Positions 31,326-33,654 of a stretch of 33,654 nt of DNA are shown one piece after another. Location of the stretch: positions 1-33,654 of the forward strand of contig NZ_JAFIQX010000021.1 of assembly GCF_017356035.1 (NCBI RefSeq). The letters run 5' to 3'. Under the pieces are notes generated by a model. The model was given only the letters and a program-made list of their open reading frames with translations. It was not told the DNA's origin and searched no databases. The position numbers and the translations under genes are program-made. Position 1 is the stretch's first letter. Each line of letters starts with the position of its first letter. The DNA comes from Longitalea luteola. GTDB lineage: Bacteria > Bacteroidota > Bacteroidia > Chitinophagales > Chitinophagaceae.

Positions 31326-32066
31326 CGAATGCCGGTTTGCGGGATGCTCCGGGTCAAATATCAGCTAAATATCATGATCACGCGCGCACAGTTTATTGAA
31401 TAGTCTTCCCAAAATACAATGCTGCCTTGTTATGGATCATTGCGAGCTGACTTTTGAACTTTACCGGCTTGCAATGATCCATTGCTACGCTGTATTGGAA
31501 TATTGCAAGATGGAAACGAGTCATTGCTGGCGGAGCGCCGGTCATTGTTTGCCTGCAATGAATCAAAGATCGCCTGTTACCGGGTTACAACAGCCTGCAA
31601 TTATATGAAAGCAGCCTGCAATGAAGTCATTTCAGCCTGTTATGACGAAGAAACAGCTGTATTTATATCATTTCAGGCTGAATTATCATCGTTGCAACCT
31701 GCATTTTCATCATTGCAAGCCTGCAATGATCCAATGTAAGCTGCATACTGATCATTTCAACGCAGCAATGATTCATTGCAACTTGTATTGTCATCATAAC
31801 AACCGGTTTTTAGCAAATAACAGCCTGCAACGATCATATAACAACCTGCGATGACAGCATAACAGCCTGCAACGCTCCAATTACAGCCTGCAATGCTCCT
31901 ATTACAGCTTGCAACGATGAAAAAACATCAGACATCGATCCGTTGCAGCCATGTAATGATCCATAACCATCAGCTTTCGGGCATTTCAGGTTTGTTATAA
32001 TGAAATTTCATTTAGCAAAACGATTTTGGAAACCAGCATTATCTAACACCGTTTTATACGTGCATT
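31326..32066. other. Long gap dominated by a 21-bp repeat array
   Basis: About 740 bp without a convincing gene. Almost all of 31438-31980 is the periodic array listed separately. Overlapping plus-strand frames (31396-31608, 31482-31739, 31621-31854) are open only because the period is a multiple of three; they lack ribosome sites and domains. Confidence 0.65.
31438..31980. repeat. Degenerate 21-bp tandem array, about 26 units
   Basis: An anchor of the form CATTGC or CATAAC recurs at 31438, 31480, 31501, 31522, 31543, then 31628, 31669, 31690, 31711, 31732, 31753, 31774, 31795, 31816, 31837, 31858, 31879, 31900 and 31962: spacings of 21 bp or multiples, with single-base shifts only near 31628-31669 and 31941. 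The consensus is near cattgca, gcctgca, atgatcc, that is, three 7-bp words. Each unit contains an imperfect palindrome (CATTGC...GCAATG). The 3' units (31816-31920) are the most regular. Confidence 0.85.
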
Positions 32067-32074
32067 TACTTTTG
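32067..32074 (+). promoter_or_regulatory. -7 promoter box for the 118-residue protein gene
   Basis: TACTTTTG, an exact TAnnTTTG match, 32 bp before the TTG start at 32107. No -33 TTTG at the standard distance. Confidence 0.4.
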
Positions 32075-32106
32075 TAAATTTAACGGCGCTGCTAAACGTC
32101 TTTGTC

Positions 32107-32463
32107 TTGAAAACTTACCGGTTTATAAAAACGAACGGGGAATGGTTTATCGATCTGCCTGAGTATATTGAGCAGGGTGGGAGCGCAGGCGATCTGCAAA
32201 TGGTGCTGGGCGCCGATACCATGCTCGATATTATGGCCGGTAAAGCATCTTCCATTGAACTGACCTTAGGCGAAGAACCATTTGAAGGAGCGGATGAACT
32301 GATCTTAACAGAGCGATGTGACCCGGTGATTGGCGGCGGGTATTATTTGATGAAAACCTATAAAGGGCAGCCAATCAATAAAACCATGTGGTTATGCCAG
32401 GTAACGGAATTTGTGTTTGGCAGCCTTCCCGAACGTATCTTTGTACGGCAGGAAAATCAATGA
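32107..32463 (+). CDS. Conserved hypothetical protein (DUF6717-like)
   Basis: A 118-residue soluble protein read from a TTG start. It begins KTYRFIKTNGEWFIDLPEY after the initiator, then GGSAGDLQMVLGADTMLDIMAG and a C-terminal GGGYYLMKTYKGQPINKTMWLCQVTEFVFG. This resembles a small uncharacterised family I associate with DUF6717; I am not certain of the number. There are no transmembrane segments, signal peptide or catalytic motif. The TTG is chosen because no ATG lies near the conserved start. Its stop overlaps the ATG of a 33-codon frame (ATGA). Confidence 0.72.
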   Translation: MKTYRFIKTNGEWFIDLPEYIEQGGSAGDLQMVLGADTMLDIMAGKASSIELTLGEEPFEGADELILTERCDPVIGGGYYLMKTYKGQPINKTMWLCQVTEFVFGSLPERIFVRQENQ

Positions 32464-32561
32464 TAACCAAACCCGGTAGCTATGTGGCAAAAGATCTGGA
32501 GCATCGTCAGGAAAGTATTATTGCCGAAAAAGAGTTGTTGCAGGTAAAAGCATTTCAATGA
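32460..32561 (+). CDS. Possible 33-residue small protein coupled to the preceding gene
   Basis: ATG at 32460 overlaps the TGA of the preceding gene (ATGA). The product begins MITKPGSYVAKDLEHRQESI and ends VKAFQ; it is charged and probably helical after the first eight residues. The coupling geometry is the only positive evidence. It could equally be chance or the tail of an older longer gene. Confidence 0.3.
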   Translation: MITKPGSYVAKDLEHRQESIIAEKELLQVKAFQ

Positions 32562-32628
32562 TCTGTGCCAGGCCCGACATTGTGGTTATGGTACAGCTTT
32601 TTTAGACAATACCCCATAATTATATACT

Positions 32629-33126
32629 ATGAAACTTTCATCTGCATTAGCCGGGGGATTGGCAGGAACACTTACAGCGGCTTCCCTGCATGAGGCGTTT
32701 AGAAGGATCAGTCCGGATGCGCCCCGTATGGACCTGTTGGATAAGGACCTGTTACGAAAAGGTTTGAAAAGCCTGGGTAAAAAGATCCCGGAAGAGAATG
32801 AACTGCAACGGTGGGCAATAGGTGGTGAGCTTGTTTGTGATACCGCGTATTATAGCCTGGCGGCCGCAGGAGGTAAAAAGAGGGCATGGCTGTACGGAGC
32901 TTTGCTGGGGCTTGCAGCAGGCGTATCGGCTGTAGTTTTACCCAGGCCCCTGGGACTGTCAGAAGAGCCCAGCAATAAAACGTTAGGGACAAAATTGATG
33001 ACGATAGGGCTCTATTTAGCAGGCGGATTGGCTTCAGCGGCAATAGCTACACTGGCAGAAAATGCGGTGTCGAATAAAGCAGAACAAAAAGATGGAACGG
33101 TAGAATATGGAGAGTTGATCCCCTAG
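32629..33126 (+). CDS. Small integral membrane protein of unknown function
   Basis: A 165-residue protein. The N-terminal hydrophobic stretch is SSALAGGLAGTLTAASLHEA, a charged middle (about 25-60) contains RMDLLDKDLLRKGLKSLGKK, and then come at least three hydrophobic segments (about 75-82, 88-106 and 125-145, the last rich in Gly/Ala). The pattern looks like a conserved Bacteroidota membrane protein, but I do not recognise a named family. The ATG at 32629 follows an AT-rich stretch without a Shine-Dalgarno sequence. A weak hairpin, CCTGT/ACAGG, follows at 33156-33172. Confidence 0.68.
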   Translation: MKLSSALAGGLAGTLTAASLHEAFRRISPDAPRMDLLDKDLLRKGLKSLGKKIPEENELQRWAIGGELVCDTAYYSLAAAGGKKRAWLYGALLGLAAGVSAVVLPRPLGLSEEPSNKTLGTKLMTIGLYLAGGLASAAIATLAENAVSNKAEQKDGTVEYGELIP

Positions 33127-33273
33127 AGCGATTTTGTTGTTGTAAAAAAATACTGCCTGTATTTTGGACAGGAATTTTCTATTCCGTAATATTGCCTCCC
33201 GTTTGGCAGACCCTGGTTTAGGACTATAAATCACTGATTGTAAGTAAGGTAGGGTCGCAAAAATGGTGAAAAA

Positions 33274-33335
33274 GCCCGGATGGCGGAAAACCTGCCGCCA
33301 GGCAGGTTTGGTTCTCGCAAGGGAGTGGGGGATTC
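33274..33335 (+). pseudogene. Broken tRNA-Leu copy containing an inserted hairpin
   Basis: 33274-33288 is identical to the first 15 nt of the intact tRNA-Leu at 33409. 33310-33327 is identical to its 18-nt variable-arm segment (33451-33468). Between them the D loop and anticodon arm are replaced by a perfect 9-bp hairpin (AAACCTGCC-gcca-GGCAGGTTT, 33288-33309). The T arm is degraded (ggggattctactcg) and the 3' acceptor strand is absent, so it cannot be a working tRNA. It lies 135 bp upstream of the intact gene in the same orientation. Confidence 0.8.
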
Positions 33336-33358
33336 TACTCGACAAGATAGTTCTTGAA

Positions 33359-33389
33359 TTTGAAAATTAGTGTCGCTTAAGAATATTTG
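33359..33389 (+). promoter_or_regulatory. Promoter of the tRNA-Leu gene
   Basis: TTTG at 33359-33362 and AATATTTG at 33382-33389 (one mismatch to TAnnTTTG) are separated by exactly 19 bp, the Bacteroidota arrangement. The tRNA begins 20 bp after the -7 box. Confidence 0.55.
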
Positions 33390-33408
33390 AAGACACTTTG
33401 AAATAATT

Positions 33409-33492
33409 GCCCGGATGGCGGAACTGGTAGACGCGTCAGACTCAAAATCTGGTTCTCGCAAGGGAGTGCAGGTTCGATTCCTGTTCCGGGCA
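33409..33492 (+). tRNA. tRNA-Leu (anticodon CAA)
   Basis: An 84-nt class II tRNA. The acceptor GCCCGGA pairs with TCCGGGC (33485-33491) plus discriminator A at 33492. The anticodon arm CAGA-CTCAAAA-TCTG places the anticodon CAA at 33443-33445, reading the UUG leucine codon. A long variable arm (GTTCTCGCAAGGGAGT) and the T loop TTCGATT are present. CCA is not encoded. A terminator follows within 10 bp. Confidence 0.96.
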
Positions 33493-33499
33493 CGATATT

Positions 33500-33530
33500 A
33501 ACCCTGTAAGATTGACTTACAGGGTTTTTT
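33500..33530 (+). terminator. Rho-independent terminator after tRNA-Leu
   Basis: AACCCTGTAAG (33500-33510) pairs perfectly with CTTACAGGGTT (33516-33526) around loop attga, followed by a T-rich tract. It lies 8 bp past the tRNA end. The remaining sequence to 33654 shows no gene. Confidence 0.93.
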
Positions 33531-33654
33531 GTTTTTAGGCTGGACGTTTTTGTGTCGGTTTTTCAGGATCAAGTCAAATTGTTGGGGGATTAGGTTGTTA
33601 AGCATAGATTTTTTGGAGTCTAAATAAGAAGAAATTAATATCCCGAACTCCCCG

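Noticed and set aside
31396-31854. Plus-strand frames giving Cys/His-rich 7-residue repeats (CYAVLEY, CKMETSH, CWRSAGH)
   Set aside because: The 21-bp period produces heptapeptides in any frame. The frames overlap each other, start without ribosome sites and do not continue along the whole array.
31438-31980. CRISPR array
   Set aside because: The period is only 21 bp, no constant repeat and no unique spacers of 25-40 bp exist, and no cas genes are present.
33156-33172. CCTGT/ACAGG hairpin as terminator of the membrane protein gene
   Set aside because: The stem is only 5 bp and the following tract is weakly T-rich; too weak to list as a feature.

Overview
The window looks like Bacteroidota, most likely family Chitinophagaceae (Niastella/Chitinophaga type). 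The reasons are two SusC/SusD pairs controlled by ECF sigma/FecR anti-sigma pairs, STN domains on both SusC receptors, promoter -7 boxes of the form TAnnTTTG, weak Shine-Dalgarno sequences, and gaps filled with short-word repeats. The genus is inferred.

Layout. 1-517: the cut-off end of an IS66-family element (orf1 and part of orf2, minus strand). 941-3444: housekeeping genes, namely a lipid/diacylglycerol kinase (-), SurE nucleotidase (+) and an HD phosphohydrolase (-). 3576-11718: uptake locus 1, all on the minus strand, reading FecR, SusC, SusD and then, unusually last, the ECF sigma gene. 12083-13524: a MoaD/ThiS-like sulfur carrier followed by a BNR-repeat propeller protein (-). 14209-17410: GNAT acetyltransferase and a large GH63-like glycosidase (+). 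17774-26346: uptake locus 2 in the standard order sigma, FecR, SusC, SusD, TlpA-like thioredoxin (+), closed by a strong terminator. 26709-31325: a lipoprotein PQQ-type sugar dehydrogenase, a two-GAF sigma-54 activator and an NmrA-like SDR preceded by a plausible sigma-54 promoter. 32107-33126: small conserved proteins of unknown function. 33409-33492: tRNA-Leu(CAA), with a broken copy of itself just upstream.

How it works together. Each uptake locus has the parts of a trans-envelope signalling circuit: ligand binding at SusC/SusD is sensed through the STN domain, passed to FecR in the inner membrane, and releases the ECF sigma factor. Both susC genes also carry, in antisense, a TAnnTTTG box on the start codon and a hairpin terminator further up the leader. 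This is the arrangement expected for a DonS-like repressor RNA, and it is my favoured regulatory finding.

The second unusual aspect is the non-coding DNA. Most gaps contain arrays of 7-bp (sometimes 8-bp) degenerate words. Each site uses its own word, and the words are often laid out as two inverted arms. The clearest are an unbroken 49-unit heptamer array at 13849-14191, nine consecutive heptamers at 6504-6566, two near-twin composite elements at 4258-4400 and 13532-13742, and a 26-unit 21-bp array at 31438-31980. One heptamer array has entered the fecR1 coding sequence in frame. They resemble the heptanucleotide STRR repeats of cyanobacteria in kind, but I know of no description of this inverted, locus-specific form.
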